NCBI RefSeq assembly: GCF_005771675.1
Contig: NZ_VAJM01000001.1
Location: 372,001-436,000, forward strand
DNA length: 64,000 nt
Origin: Hymenobacter jeollabukensis
GTDB lineage: Bacteria; Bacteroidota; Bacteroidia; Cytophagales; Hymenobacteraceae
Direction: 5' to 3'
The notes under the pieces: model-generated
What the model saw: only the letters and a program-made list of their open reading frames with translations
The model's database searches: none
Told to the model about the DNA's origin: nothing
Made by a program: the position numbers and the translations under genes
Part shown: positions 23,610-33,557 of the stretch, piece after piece
Numbering within the stretch: position 1 is the first letter of the stretch
Layout: the number at the start of each line of letters is the position of its first letter

Positions 23610-24149
23610 GTGAAAAAGGACCATAAATACGACCTGCCGCTGGCCGCCCTGACCGAGAAAAAGCACGAGTTCGTGTTTGACCTCGACCAGGCGTTCTTCG
23701 AGCAATTCGACCAGACCCTGATTCCGGACGGCAAGCTGCGCGCCGATGTGGTGGTCGACAAAACCGCCCAGCGCATCGTCATCGACACGCACATCGTGGG
23801 CACCGTGCAGCTGATCTGCGACCGGAGCCTCGACGAGTTCGACCAGCCCATCGACGTGGAAAACCAGCTGCTGCTGCGCTTCGGCGACCAGGAACTGGAG
23901 CTCGACGACGACGTGCTGCAGGTGACGCCCGACACGCAGACCCTGCCGATGGCCCAGCACCTGTTCGACTACATCGGTCTGGCCTTGCCCATGAAGAAGC
24001 TGCACCCGCGCTTCCAGAATGAGGAGGACGACAACCCCGACGCCGAAGTCAAGCTCATCTACTCCACCGGCTCGTCTTCGGACGCCGAGGACGATGATGA
24101 CCAGGACCCCGGCGACCCGCGCTGGAATGCGCTGCGGAACCTAAACTAA
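23610..24149 (+). CDS. DUF177 (YceD-like) protein
   Basis: 179 residues from GTG 23610. The YceD fold has a single conserved Cys (LICDRSLDEFDQPI) where many relatives have a CxxC pair, and an acidic C-terminus rich in Glu and Asp. It directly precedes rpmF, as in most bacteria; YceD-type proteins are linked to 23S rRNA or large-subunit maturation. First gene of the rpmF-plsX-fabH block. Confidence 0.9.
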   Translation: MKKDHKYDLPLAALTEKKHEFVFDLDQAFFEQFDQTLIPDGKLRADVVVDKTAQRIVIDTHIVGTVQLICDRSLDEFDQPIDVENQLLLRFGDQELELDDDVLQVTPDTQTLPMAQHLFDYIGLALPMKKLHPRFQNEEDDNPDAEVKLIYSTGSSSDAEDDDDQDPGDPRWNALRNLN

Positions 24150-24197
24150 GGCCGCACCCCTTCTCCCGTTTTTTCATTTTTTTCTTCACTTTCACTC

Positions 24198-24419
24198 ATG
24201 GCACACCCCAAACGACGCATTTCCGCCGTCCGCCGCGACAAGCGTCGCACCCACTACAAGCTCGACCCGAAGCCGGTTTCCGTTTGCCAGACCACCGGCG
24301 AGCTGCACCTGCGTCACCGCGCGTACGTGGTAGATGGTGACCTGTACCTCAACGGTAAAGTAGCTATTGCCGGCTACGCTCCGGTAGCTTCGGCCGCTCC
24401 CAGCACCGACGAGGAATAG
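24198..24419 (+). CDS. rpmF: 50S ribosomal protein L32
   Basis: 73 residues beginning MAHPKRRISAVRRDKRRTHY, the L32 N-terminus. Of the four zinc-binding cysteines of some L32 proteins only one remains (SVCQTTGELH), so this is a zinc-independent form. It lies between DUF177 and plsX, the conserved order. Confidence 0.97.
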   Translation: MAHPKRRISAVRRDKRRTHYKLDPKPVSVCQTTGELHLRHRAYVVDGDLYLNGKVAIAGYAPVASAAPSTDEE

Positions 24420-24441
24420 CCCCGACCCGCTCCTAGCCCAG

Positions 24442-24470
24442 CCGGCGGCCCTCACCCGGCCGCCGGTTTT
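24442..24470 (+). terminator. Terminator between rpmF and plsX
   Basis: Stem CCGGCGGCC / GGCCGCCGG with a 7-base loop, followed by TTTT. Confidence 0.85.
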
Positions 24471-24503
24471 ACATTACCGCCGACTGTTCTTCATCCCGCT
24501 TTC

Positions 24504-25448
24504 ATGAAAATAGCCCTCGACGCCATGGGCGGCGACTTCGCCCCCAAAGCTGCCGTGGACGGAGCCGTGCTGGCCGCCGAACAACTCGATGGCCAGGCCA
24601 CTATTGTGGTCATCGGCCAGGAAGAAGCCGTGCGCCCCCTGCTCGACGCGCACGGCGAGCGTGCCCGCAATATTGAGTTCGTGCCCGCCACGCAGGTCAT
24701 TGCCATGGGGGAACACCCCACCAAAGCCCTGCAGCAAAAGCCCGATTCCAGTATTGCCGTGGGCTACAAGCTGCTGCACGGCAGCGACGTGGAAGCCTTC
24801 TGCTCGGCTGGCAGCACCGGTGCCATGCTGGTGGGCGCCATCTTCAGCGTGAAGCCCGTGCCCGGCGTGATGCGCCCGGCCATTGCCAACCTCGTGCCCA
24901 AGCTGAAAGGCGAGTACGGCGTGATGGTGGACGCCGGCGCCAACGCCGAGTGCAAGCCCGAAATGCTGGAGCAGTTTGCCGAGCTTGGCTCGCTCTACGC
25001 GCAGTACGTGTTGGGCATTGATCGGCCGAAAGTAGGCCTGATGAACCTCGGGGAGGAAGAAGGCAAGGGCACCGCCCTGCTGCAAGCCGCCTACAACCTG
25101 CTGAAAGTGAACCCCCACATTCACTTCATCGGCAACATCGAGGGCCGCGACATGTTCAATGAGAAGGCCGACGTGATTGTGTGCGACGGCTACACCGGGA
25201 ACGTGATTCTGAAGCTCTCGGAGTCGTTTTACGACATCATGCACGAGAAGGGCATCCATAAGGACCCGTTCTTCCACAAGTTCGACTACGAAGGCGTGGG
25301 CGGCTCCCCGATTCTGGGCATCAACGACAACGTCATCATCGGCCACGGCGTGAGCGGGCCGAAGGCTATCTGCAGCATGCTGATGCAGGGCTTCCAGATG
25401 GCCAAGTCGGGCATTGCCGACCAGATCAAGGACACCTTCAAGTCCTAG
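24504..25448 (+). CDS. plsX: Phosphate acyltransferase PlsX
   Basis: 314 residues. It starts MKIALDAMGGDFAPKAAVDG, the family signature, with AFCSAGSTGAMLVGA and CDGYTGNVILK further on. It makes acyl-phosphate from acyl-ACP and phosphate for the PlsY step of phospholipid synthesis; peripheral membrane enzyme. Followed by fabH as in many bacteria, but with a terminator on either side. Confidence 0.97.
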   Translation: MKIALDAMGGDFAPKAAVDGAVLAAEQLDGQATIVVIGQEEAVRPLLDAHGERARNIEFVPATQVIAMGEHPTKALQQKPDSSIAVGYKLLHGSDVEAFCSAGSTGAMLVGAIFSVKPVPGVMRPAIANLVPKLKGEYGVMVDAGANAECKPEMLEQFAELGSLYAQYVLGIDRPKVGLMNLGEEEGKGTALLQAAYNLLKVNPHIHFIGNIEGRDMFNEKADVIVCDGYTGNVILKLSESFYDIMHEKGIHKDPFFHKFDYEGVGGSPILGINDNVIIGHGVSGPKAICSMLMQGFQMAKSGIADQIKDTFKS

Positions 25449-25470
25449 CGCGGAAGCACATCCGCCGCTC

Positions 25471-25498
25471 AGTCCGGCCACCTCGGTCGGACTTTTTA
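25471..25498 (+). terminator. Terminator between plsX and fabH
   Basis: Stem AGTCCG / CGGACT with an 11-base loop and a T run. Confidence 0.75.
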
Positions 25499-25499
25499 C

Positions 25500-25507
25500 T
25501 ACCTTGG
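25500..25507 (+). promoter_or_regulatory. Putative -7 element before fabH
   Basis: TACCTTGG resembles TAnnTTTG with one mismatch and directly follows the plsX terminator, as expected if fabH has its own promoter. Confidence 0.4.
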
Positions 25508-25562
25508 CGGCCGTTTTAGGCGGCGCCTTCTCATCAGCCGCACCTTTCTTTTTCTCTTGCCC

Positions 25563-26576
25563 ATGAAGCTGACCGCTGCCATTACCGGCGTAGGCGCCTA
25601 CGTACCCGAGTACGTGCTGACCAACCAGGAACTCGAAAAGCTGGTCGATACCAACGACGAGTGGATTCAGACCCGGACCGGCATCAAGGAGCGCCGCATC
25701 CTGAAAGGTGAAAATCAGGGTACCTCGGTCATGGCCATCAAGGCCGTGCAGCAGCTACTGGACAAAACCGGCACCCGGCCCGAGGAAGTGGAGCTGCTGA
25801 TCTGCGCTACCACCACGCCGGACATGGTCTTCCCGGCTACGGCCAACATCATCTGCGAAGGCGTGGGCATCAAGAATGCCTTCGGCTACGACATTTCGGC
25901 CGCCTGCTCGGGCTTCCTGTTTGCCCTGGCCACCGGCGCCTCGTTCGTCCGGGCGGGTCTGTACAAGAAAGTCATCATCGTCGGGGCCGATAAGATGTCG
26001 GCCATTACCGACTACACCGACCGCAGCACCTGCATCCTGTTCGGCGACGGGGCCGGCGCGGTGCTGCTGGAACCGACCACCGACGGCTACGGCATCCTCG
26101 ACCAGGAGCTGCGCTCCGACGGCATCGGCGAAAACTACCTGTACCAGAAAGCCGGCGGCTCGCGCCGCCCGCCGTCCATCGAGACGGTGACCAACCGGGA
26201 GCATTTCGTGTACCAGGAAGGCGCAACGGTGTACAAGTTTGCCGTGAAGGGCATGGCCGATGTGGCCGGCACCGTGGCCGAGCGCAACGGCCTCACCGCC
26301 GACACCATCGACTGGCTGGTGCCGCACCAGGCCAACAAGCGCATCATCGACGCCACCGCCTCGCGCGTGGGCATCGGCGCCGACAAGGTGATGCTGAACA
26401 TCTACAAGTACGGCAACACCACCAACGCCACCATTCCGCTCTGCCTCTCGGACTACGAAAGCCAGCTGCGTCGCGGCAACAACCTGATTGTGGCGGCCTT
26501 CGGCGGCGGCTTCACCTGGGGCGCGCTCTACGTGAAGTGGGCCTACGACCCGAAGCCTGGTCCGCAAACCGCTTAA
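25563..26576 (+). CDS. fabH: Beta-ketoacyl-ACP synthase III FabH
   Basis: 337 residues from ATG 25563 ([21 protein letters not shown]). The Cys-His-Asn triad is visible: Cys in [13 protein letters not shown], His in [11 protein letters not shown] and Asn in [11 protein letters not shown]. It condenses acetyl-CoA, or a branched primer, with malonyl-ACP to start fatty acid synthesis. The [13 protein letters not shown] end is typical. Confidence 0.96.
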   Translation: MKLTAAITGVGAYVPEYVLTNQELEKLVDTNDEWIQTRTGIKERRILKGENQGTSVMAIKAVQQLLDKTGTRPEEVELLICATTTPDMVFPATANIICEGVGIKNAFGYDISAACSGFLFALATGASFVRAGLYKKVIIVGADKMSAITDYTDRSTCILFGDGAGAVLLEPTTDGYGILDQELRSDGIGENYLYQKAGGSRRPPSIETVTNREHFVYQEGATVYKFAVKGMADVAGTVAERNGLTADTIDWLVPHQANKRIIDATASRVGIGADKVMLNIYKYGNTTNATIPLCLSDYESQLRRGNNLIVAAFGGGFTWGALYVKWAYDPKPGPQTA

Positions 26577-26618
26577 TTTCAGGCGGCCGGCGCGGAACCC
26601 CTATACTTGCACCTCCCG

Positions 26619-26659
26619 ACGTGCCGCCCCGCCCACCCGGACGGGTCGGCACGTTTTTG
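26619..26659 (+). terminator. Stem-loop between fabH and efp
   Basis: ACGTGCCG / CGGCACGT arms enclose a 20-base partly paired loop, followed by TTTTTGTTTT. A TATACTTGC element at 26601-26609 lies upstream of the hairpin, so the structure may sit inside the efp leader. Confidence 0.75.
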
Positions 26660-26756
26660 TTTTCTCCCCCAATCGTTTTCCTCCCCTGGCGCGGCAGCCC
26701 GACGGTTTTCCGGAATCAGCCCGGCAGCGGCGTCAACCCAAACTCTTCTTTACCTC

Positions 26757-27320
26757 ATGGCAACCACCGCGGATTTTCGCAATGGCCTCGTGTTGAACTA
26801 CAACGGGGACCTGCACGTCATCACGGAGTTTCAGCACGTGAAGCCCGGCAAAGGCCCCGCTTTCGTGCGCACCAAAATGCGCAACATCAAGACCGGCAAG
26901 GTGATTGACAACACCTTCAACGCCGGCGTGAAAGTGGAAACGGCCCGCGTGGAGCAGCGCCCGCACCAGTACCTGTACAAGGACGACTACGGCTACACCT
27001 TCATGGATACCGACAGCTTCGAGCAGATTACGCTGCCCGAGGCCATGGTGCCCTTCGCCGACCTGATGAAGGAAGGCCAGATGGCGACCATCCTGATGCA
27101 CGCCGAAACCGAGCAGCCGCTGACTGCCGAGCTGCCCGCCTTCGTGGAGCTGGTGGTGACCTACACCGAGCCCGGCCTGCGCGGCGACACGGCCACCAAC
27201 ACCCTGAAGCCGGCCATCCTGGAGACGGGGGCCCGCATCCAGGTGCCTTTGTTCATTGACCAGGACCAGAAAATCAAGGTCGACACCCGCGACTACTCCT
27301 ATGTCGAAAGAGTCAAATAA
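26757..27320 (+). CDS. efp: Elongation factor P
   Basis: 187 residues from ATG 26757 (MATTADFRNGLVLNYNGDLH). The loop that reaches the peptidyl-transferase centre reads KPGKGPAF with Lys32 at the tip. The C-terminal OB fold includes VVTYTEPGLRGDTATNTLKPA and the end motif IKVDTRDYSYVERVK. It rescues ribosomes stalled at polyproline. No EpmA/B, EarP or YmfI-type modification gene is in the window. Confidence 0.97.
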   Translation: MATTADFRNGLVLNYNGDLHVITEFQHVKPGKGPAFVRTKMRNIKTGKVIDNTFNAGVKVETARVEQRPHQYLYKDDYGYTFMDTDSFEQITLPEAMVPFADLMKEGQMATILMHAETEQPLTAELPAFVELVVTYTEPGLRGDTATNTLKPAILETGARIQVPLFIDQDQKIKVDTRDYSYVERVK

Positions 27321-27348
27321 GGACCAAGCGAAGCCCTCCCCCGCTGCC

Positions 27349-27834
27349 ATGAAAGCCAAAGAACTGCAAGACCTCATCGACTTCATCGCGAAGTCGGGCC
27401 TGAACAAGGTCAACATCGAGACGGAAGAATTCAAGATTTCGGTTCAGCGCGAGCCGAACACGAAATACGTGGCCTCGGCAGCTCCCGCCGCCCCGGCACC
27501 CGTAGCCGCCCCGGCTGCTGCGCCTGCCCCCGCCGCCGCTCCGGCCGCCCCGGCTGCTGCGCCTGCCGCCGCCGAAGCGCCGGCTGCCAGCAACACGGTA
27601 GCGCTGAAAGCCCCGATGATTGGCACCTTCTACCGCTCGAGCAGCCCCGAAAGCCCCTCCTTCGTGAACGTGGGCGACGTGGTGGAGCAGGGCCAGGTGA
27701 TTTGCATCATCGAAGCCATGAAGCTGTTCAACGAAATCGAAGCCGAGCAGCGTGGCCGCATCGTGAAGGCCATGGTCGACAACGCCTCCCCCGTGGAGTA
27801 CGACCAGCCCCTGTTCCTGATCGAGCCGATGTAA
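27349..27834 (+). CDS. accB: Biotin carboxyl carrier protein of acetyl-CoA carboxylase
   Basis: 161 residues from ATG 27349 (MKAKELQDLIDFIAKSGLNK), the standard beginning; ATG 27301 is in frame but would overlap efp. A helical N-terminus, an Ala/Pro-rich swinging linker (about residues 45-85), and a biotinyl domain with the target Lys in IEAMKLFNEIEAE. Followed by accC, but with a hairpin-forming array in between. Confidence 0.96.
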   Translation: MKAKELQDLIDFIAKSGLNKVNIETEEFKISVQREPNTKYVASAAPAAPAPVAAPAAAPAPAAAPAAPAAAPAAAEAPAASNTVALKAPMIGTFYRSSSPESPSFVNVGDVVEQGQVICIIEAMKLFNEIEAEQRGRIVKAMVDNASPVEYDQPLFLIEPM

Positions 27835-27839
27835 TCCTT

Positions 27840-27932
27840 GGACATGAGACTGTGAGACATGAGAAGTGAGACAGACGAATCGTTCTGCGAAATCGTCCAT
27901 CTCACTTCTCATGTCTCACAGTCTCATTTCTT
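27840..27932. repeat. Paired inverted GAGACAT heptamer arrays between accB and accC
   Basis: The left array is five exact 7-nt units: GGACATG, AGACTGT, GAGACAT, GAGAAGT, GAGACAG, then ACG. Within it 27844-27871 is perfectly complementary to 27900-27927 (28 bp) across a 28-base loop. The left array is almost identical to that at 39976-40013. Confidence 0.95.
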
Positions 27933-27942
27933 TCCCACAACC

Positions 27943-29286
<1,344 letters not shown>

Positions 29287-29305
29287 GCGGCTTTTTCGCA
29301 AGCGT

Positions 29306-29341
29306 AAAACGGCTCATCCTCGTCTGGATGAGCCGTTTTTT
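29306..29341 (+). terminator. Terminator after accC
   Basis: Stem AAAACGGCTCATCC / GGATGAGCCGTTTT with a 6-base loop and a T run. Confidence 0.95.
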
Positions 29342-29427
29342 GTTGCTACTTACTATCCGATGGTGCCCCGCAAACTACCGATTCTGGACCGCTCCCTGCG
29401 CTGGCTGGTCTGCCCGGCGGCCCTGCT

Positions 29428-29700
29428 GATTCTTCCCTGCAGGCCTTGCAGGGGCTGGCAGCGAGCGGCCACTGGAGCCAGGCAGGCCGCGGCGGCGAGT
29501 ACGCGGCCGGCAACGGGGGCGCTATGCGCGTGGCGCCGCTGGCGTTTGTGCAGCCGCCCGTGGAGCGCCGGCTCATCGAGGATGTGTGCAGCCTTACGCA
29601 CCGGCACCCGGAGTCCTACGCCGGGGCGCTAGCCGTGGTGCCGGGCATCCGGGCCTGGCTGCAAGCGGTTATTGCGCGGTTTAGCCAGTGCTGGCAATAA
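29428..29700 (+). pseudogene. Decayed ADP-ribosylglycohydrolase fragment
   Basis: One frame reads DSSLQALQGLAASGHWS, then GRGGEYAAGNGGAMRVAPLA and LTHRHPESYAGALAVV, ending in TAA. These are internal motifs of DraG-type ADP-ribosylglycohydrolases. The N-terminal metal-binding half (GDxxG, SDDT) and the C-terminal metal-binding half are missing, and the codons before about 29428 are not family-like. GC-rich as its neighbours, so probably a local deletion remnant rather than a recent arrival. The rest of 29343-29716 holds nothing recognisable. Confidence 0.75.
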
Positions 29701-29716
29701 GTTCGGCGCCGATGCA

Positions 29717-31345
29717 CTACCAGGGCCGCTTCTGAAACACCGACAGCACCTTCACGCCGTTAGCACGCAGCACGTACACTTCGGCGCCGAGCGAATCGGG
29801 GTAGGCCTCGGGATGCGTGCGGTAAGCGGTCAGGAAGTACACATCCTTGGCGGCCGGGTCCAGCTGCAGGCGCTGACGGGCCGCGGCGGGCAGGATGGCC
29901 ACGTTGTTCATCATCGGCATACGCTGGCCGGCGTCGAGGTGAATCCGCGGGGCCGCGTCGTGGGCCAGCACCCATTCCAGGCCGGCCCGGTACGAGAGGC
30001 CCCAGTAGTCCCGTTCGAACTGCTGCTCGACCACGGCGGGCGGCAGAAACGAGAAGTACACCTGCTGCTGCGGGTGGGCGGCCACCATGCGGCCCAGGGT
30101 CAGCAGTACTTCGACAGCGGCCAGCGTGGCGGCGCCCTGGGCCAGCCGCCGCCCCCAGCCGGGGCGCCGGGCGGCCTGCGCCACGGCCCAGGCGCCGCGC
30201 AGGGCCAGCAGCAGCAGGGCCGGGTAAATGAAGTACAGGTGACGCCAGCCGTCGTACACCACCGAGTGCAGCACGATAACCATCAGCACGGGCAAGGCCA
30301 GCCAGCCAATGAACAGCGCGTCGAGGCGGCCATTGAGCGGCTGCAGCTGGGCCAGGGGGCGCCGCAGCCAGGCCGCCAGGTAGGTACCGGCGCCCAGCAG
30401 CGCGGCCGTCACGTAGGCCACCGGCGTGGTCAGCAGCACCCACACCGGGATGTAGTGCCAGGGCAGGGCGTTGATGGACACCCGCTGGCCGAAGTACAGC
30501 AGGTCGGCGTCGAAGCTGAACTTGCTCAGGCTGGCAAAGGCGCGCTGGAAGTTGGCAAGCGGGGCCGCCCAGAGGTAGGGCCAGCCCACGATGATGGCCA
30601 CCAGCGTCACGAGCAGGTAAACGGGCAGCAGGCGCAGCCACCGGCCGGGCTGCTTGTCGGGGCGGGGCGCCGCCAGCAGCTCCAGCGCCACCATGCCCAG
30701 GGTGAAGGCCAGCAGCAGGATACCCATGATGCGCACGTCGGTGGCGGCGGCGGTGGCCAGGCCGTGCAGCGCCGCCCGGCCCGGCGTGGGGCGCTGCAGC
30801 AGGCGCACCAGGGTGTACACGCCCAGGGTGAAAAAGGCAAGGAACACGATGTCCTTGGTGTTGTAGAAGCCCTCGGCGAAAAAGCGGGGCGAGAGCAGCA
30901 GCAAGGTGCTGGCGGCCAGCCCCAGGCGCCAGTCCTGGAACCGGGCGCGGGCCAGCCCATACAGCGCCCAGGCGCCCATCCAGAACACCAGGAACACGCA
31001 GCCGTGGCGCCAGAGGTACACCGCCCGCGAATCGTGCAGGCCCAGCAGCTGCTCCAGCAGACACACCGGCAGCTCAAACAGCACGCCGTGGTCGTTGTCG
31101 GAGTAGGTGGCGAAGTCGGGCAGATTCTGCAGGGCCGGCTGCCGGGCCGTCCAGGCCGGAGCCACCTGGCTGGTCACGTACCGGGTACTGATCAGGCCGG
31201 TGGTGCGGTCCGTGGGCTCGTCCCACGACACGCCGTAGCCGGGCAGTAGCAGCAGGCCCAGCAGCAGCCACAGGGCGAAGTAGCAGCGAATCCAGAACCT
31301 GGGGGACAAGCGGGAGGTAAGCGGGCGGGGAAATCCGGGGAGCAT
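29717..31345 (-). CDS. GT39-like integral membrane glycosyltransferase
   Basis: 542 residues from ATG at 31343-31345. About ten to twelve hydrophobic helices and a GT-C layout: the first extracytoplasmic loop holds GVSWDEPTDRTTGL, where the Asp-Glu pair is typical of the catalytic loop of PMT/ArnT-type enzymes. A soluble C-terminal part (about 430-542) follows. Would transfer a sugar from a polyprenyl-phosphate donor to an unknown acceptor at the membrane. Acceptor and donor cannot be read from context. Confidence 0.75.
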   Translation of the reverse strand: MLPGFPRPLTSRLSPRFWIRCYFALWLLLGLLLLPGYGVSWDEPTDRTTGLISTRYVTSQVAPAWTARQPALQNLPDFATYSDNDHGVLFELPVCLLEQLLGLHDSRAVYLWRHGCVFLVFWMGAWALYGLARARFQDWRLGLAASTLLLLSPRFFAEGFYNTKDIVFLAFFTLGVYTLVRLLQRPTPGRAALHGLATAAATDVRIMGILLLAFTLGMVALELLAAPRPDKQPGRWLRLLPVYLLVTLVAIIVGWPYLWAAPLANFQRAFASLSKFSFDADLLYFGQRVSINALPWHYIPVWVLLTTPVAYVTAALLGAGTYLAAWLRRPLAQLQPLNGRLDALFIGWLALPVLMVIVLHSVVYDGWRHLYFIYPALLLLALRGAWAVAQAARRPGWGRRLAQGAATLAAVEVLLTLGRMVAAHPQQQVYFSFLPPAVVEQQFERDYWGLSYRAGLEWVLAHDAAPRIHLDAGQRMPMMNNVAILPAAARQRLQLDPAAKDVYFLTAYRTHPEAYPDSLGAEVYVLRANGVKVLSVFQKRPW

Positions 31346-31669
31346 GGGGCGGAGACAAGGCAGGACCCTAAAAATAATCATACGGTTTTATAGCTCCCCG
31401 CATAATTCAGTCAACCGCCCCTGCGGCTGGCTGAACGCGGGCTGGGCATATTCGAAAAGTCAAAACCGCCCCATTTCCTGGTGTCGGGCACCACTCCCGG
31501 TATCCGAAGTCATATTTTATCAACCTACACAACCCCACTTTATGCCTGTGAGCTTTGGTAACGAACTTTATCTGTCGTTATGACAATTTCAATCTTGCGT
31601 AATTTTTTTATGAAATATCGCCAATAATTGACTATTTGCCGCCTCCACAACCAATCCATTCCCACCATT
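31346..31669. promoter_or_regulatory. Divergent AT-rich promoter region before the amylase gene
   Basis: 324 bases with no gene. The 100 bases before the amylase ATG are clearly more AT-rich than the surroundings, with an ATTTTTTTATGAAATAT-like stretch and CTATTTG at 31631-31637 as a possible -7 element. No operator was identified. Confidence 0.45.
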
Positions 31670-33475
31670 ATGTTCAAACACTCTGCGGCAGCCGCCTGGC
31701 TGCTCGCGGCCGGAGCCGTATTGGCTTCGTGCAGCAAAGAAGCGGCCCTCTCGCCCGCTCCCGCCGTGGCGCCCCTGGCCACTACCCCCAACGCCGTGGC
31801 CGCCAACGGCGTGATGATGCAGGGCTTTTACTGGAACACGCCCATCAGCACCACGGCCGGCAGCTGGTGGCAAAACCTGGGCAGCAAGGCCCAGGAGCTG
31901 AGCGACGCGGGCATCACCGCCATCTGGCTGCCCCCGGCCTACAAGGGCGGCAGCGCCCAGGACGTGGGCTACGGCGTGTACGACCGGTACGATTTGGGCG
32001 AATTCAACCAGAAAGGCACCGTGGCCACCCGCTACGGCACCATCGGCCAGCTGCAGTCGGCCATTACGGCCCTGCACGGCAAGGGCATCCAGGTGTACGA
32101 GGACATGGTGATGAACCACCTCACCTGGGCCGACGCGCAGGAAACGGTGAACGGCAACACAGTGTACACCAAGTTCAACTACCCCGGCCGCGGCAGCACC
32201 TACAGCGCCTATAAGTGGGGCTACAACAACTTCACCGGCACCCAGCAGGCGCCCAACAACGGCTGGTACCAGTGGAAAAGCTGGGACTTTCAGCCCTACG
32301 CCAACAACGACGCCTACGACAACCTGCTGGGCTCGGAAATCCAGTACAACGGCAACGCCAGCAATGCCACCGAAACCATCAACTGGGGCAACTGGATTAC
32401 CACCAAGCTCCAGCTCGACGGCTACCGCCTCGACGCCACGAAGCACATCTACACGCCCTACGTGAATCAGTGGCTGGACGCGGTGAAGGGCAGCAGCGGC
32501 CGGTTTGCCGTGTCGGAGGCCTGGTTCCGGAACCTGGGCGACATGAACAACTACGCCGCCGCCACCGGGGGCCGCACCAGCCTGTTCGACGTGCCGCTGC
32601 ACTACACCTTCCAGGACATGAGCAACGGCAATGGCAGCTGGGACATGCGCGGGCTGCAGTTTGCCGGCTTCACCGAGGCCAACGGGCCGCTGTCGGTATC
32701 CTTCGTGGATAACCACGACACCGACCAGCAGGGCGGGGCGCTGTATTCGCCGGTGACCAACCTGAAGATGCTGGCCTACGCCTACATCCTCACCCGCGAG
32801 AAAGGCTACCCCTGCGTGTTCTACCGCGACTATTACGAGTACGGCCTGGGCGGGCAGATCAAAACGCTCATTACCATCCGCAAAGCCAACGCCTACGGGG
32901 CCGCCACGGAGTACACCAGCGTGAATGACGCCGACGTGTACGCCTATTCCCGCGCCGGCGACGCCTCGCACCCCGGCCTGCTGGTGCTGCTCAACGACGG
33001 CAGCACGGCCCGCACCAAGACCATTACCACGCCCTTCAAGAGCGTAACCCTGACCGACAAAACCGGCAACAACACCAGCACCATCACCACCGACGCCAAC
33101 GGCACCGGCAACTTCCCGGTGGGTGCCCGCGGCTACGCTGTGTGGGTGCCTGGCACCGGCGGCACCACGCCCCCACCCAGCGGCACCACGGCCGTGACGT
33201 TCAACGTGACTTACAGCAACACCGTGAGCGGGCAGGATGTGTACGTTATCGGCAGCACGGCCCAGCTCGGCAACTGGAACACGGCCAGCGCCATCAAGCT
33301 CAGCGGCGCGGCCTGGCCCAAGTGGAGCGGCACCGTGAACCTGACCGCGGGCACGGCCGTGCAGTACAAGTACATCCGCAAGGACGGGGCCGGCAACGTG
33401 CTCTGGGAAGGCGGCTCGAACCGCAGCTTCACCCCCACCGGCACCACGCTGACGCGCACCGATACCTGGCAGTAG
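31670..33475 (+). CDS. Alpha-amylase lipoprotein (GH13) with C-terminal CBM20
   Basis: 601 residues from ATG 31670. Lipobox VLASC puts the lipid on Cys21. The GH13 barrel has all conserved regions: DMVMNH (145-150), GYRLDATKH with nucleophile Asp255, AVSEAW with acid/base Glu283 and FVDNHDT with Asp350. A beta C-domain precedes a Pro/Thr linker (about 495-505) and a CBM20 starch-binding domain (VIGSTAQLGNWNTASAIKLS, about 505-601). Expected to hydrolyse starch at the cell surface. No SusCD pair is adjacent. Confidence 0.95.
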   Translation: MFKHSAAAAWLLAAGAVLASCSKEAALSPAPAVAPLATTPNAVAANGVMMQGFYWNTPISTTAGSWWQNLGSKAQELSDAGITAIWLPPAYKGGSAQDVGYGVYDRYDLGEFNQKGTVATRYGTIGQLQSAITALHGKGIQVYEDMVMNHLTWADAQETVNGNTVYTKFNYPGRGSTYSAYKWGYNNFTGTQQAPNNGWYQWKSWDFQPYANNDAYDNLLGSEIQYNGNASNATETINWGNWITTKLQLDGYRLDATKHIYTPYVNQWLDAVKGSSGRFAVSEAWFRNLGDMNNYAAATGGRTSLFDVPLHYTFQDMSNGNGSWDMRGLQFAGFTEANGPLSVSFVDNHDTDQQGGALYSPVTNLKMLAYAYILTREKGYPCVFYRDYYEYGLGGQIKTLITIRKANAYGAATEYTSVNDADVYAYSRAGDASHPGLLVLLNDGSTARTKTITTPFKSVTLTDKTGNNTSTITTDANGTGNFPVGARGYAVWVPGTGGTTPPPSGTTAVTFNVTYSNTVSGQDVYVIGSTAQLGNWNTASAIKLSGAAWPKWSGTVNLTAGTAVQYKYIRKDGAGNVLWEGGSNRSFTPTGTTLTRTDTWQ

Positions 33476-33508
33476 CGCCGGGAAGACGCTTTAATGTTTG
33501 TGTGAATG

Positions 33509-33541
33509 AAAAAAGGCCAGCTGCTTCAGCTGGCCTTTTTT
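33509..33541. terminator. Bidirectional terminator after the amylase gene
   Basis: AAAAAAGGCCAGCTG-CTT-CAGCTGGCCTTTTTT is a perfect hairpin between convergent genes. Confidence 0.95.
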
Positions 33542-33557
33542 CGGTTGCAACAGGGCT

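Noticed and set aside
27444-27626. Ala/Gly-rich short frame antisense to accB
   Set aside because: It is the complement of the Ala/Pro swinging linker of the biotin carrier.
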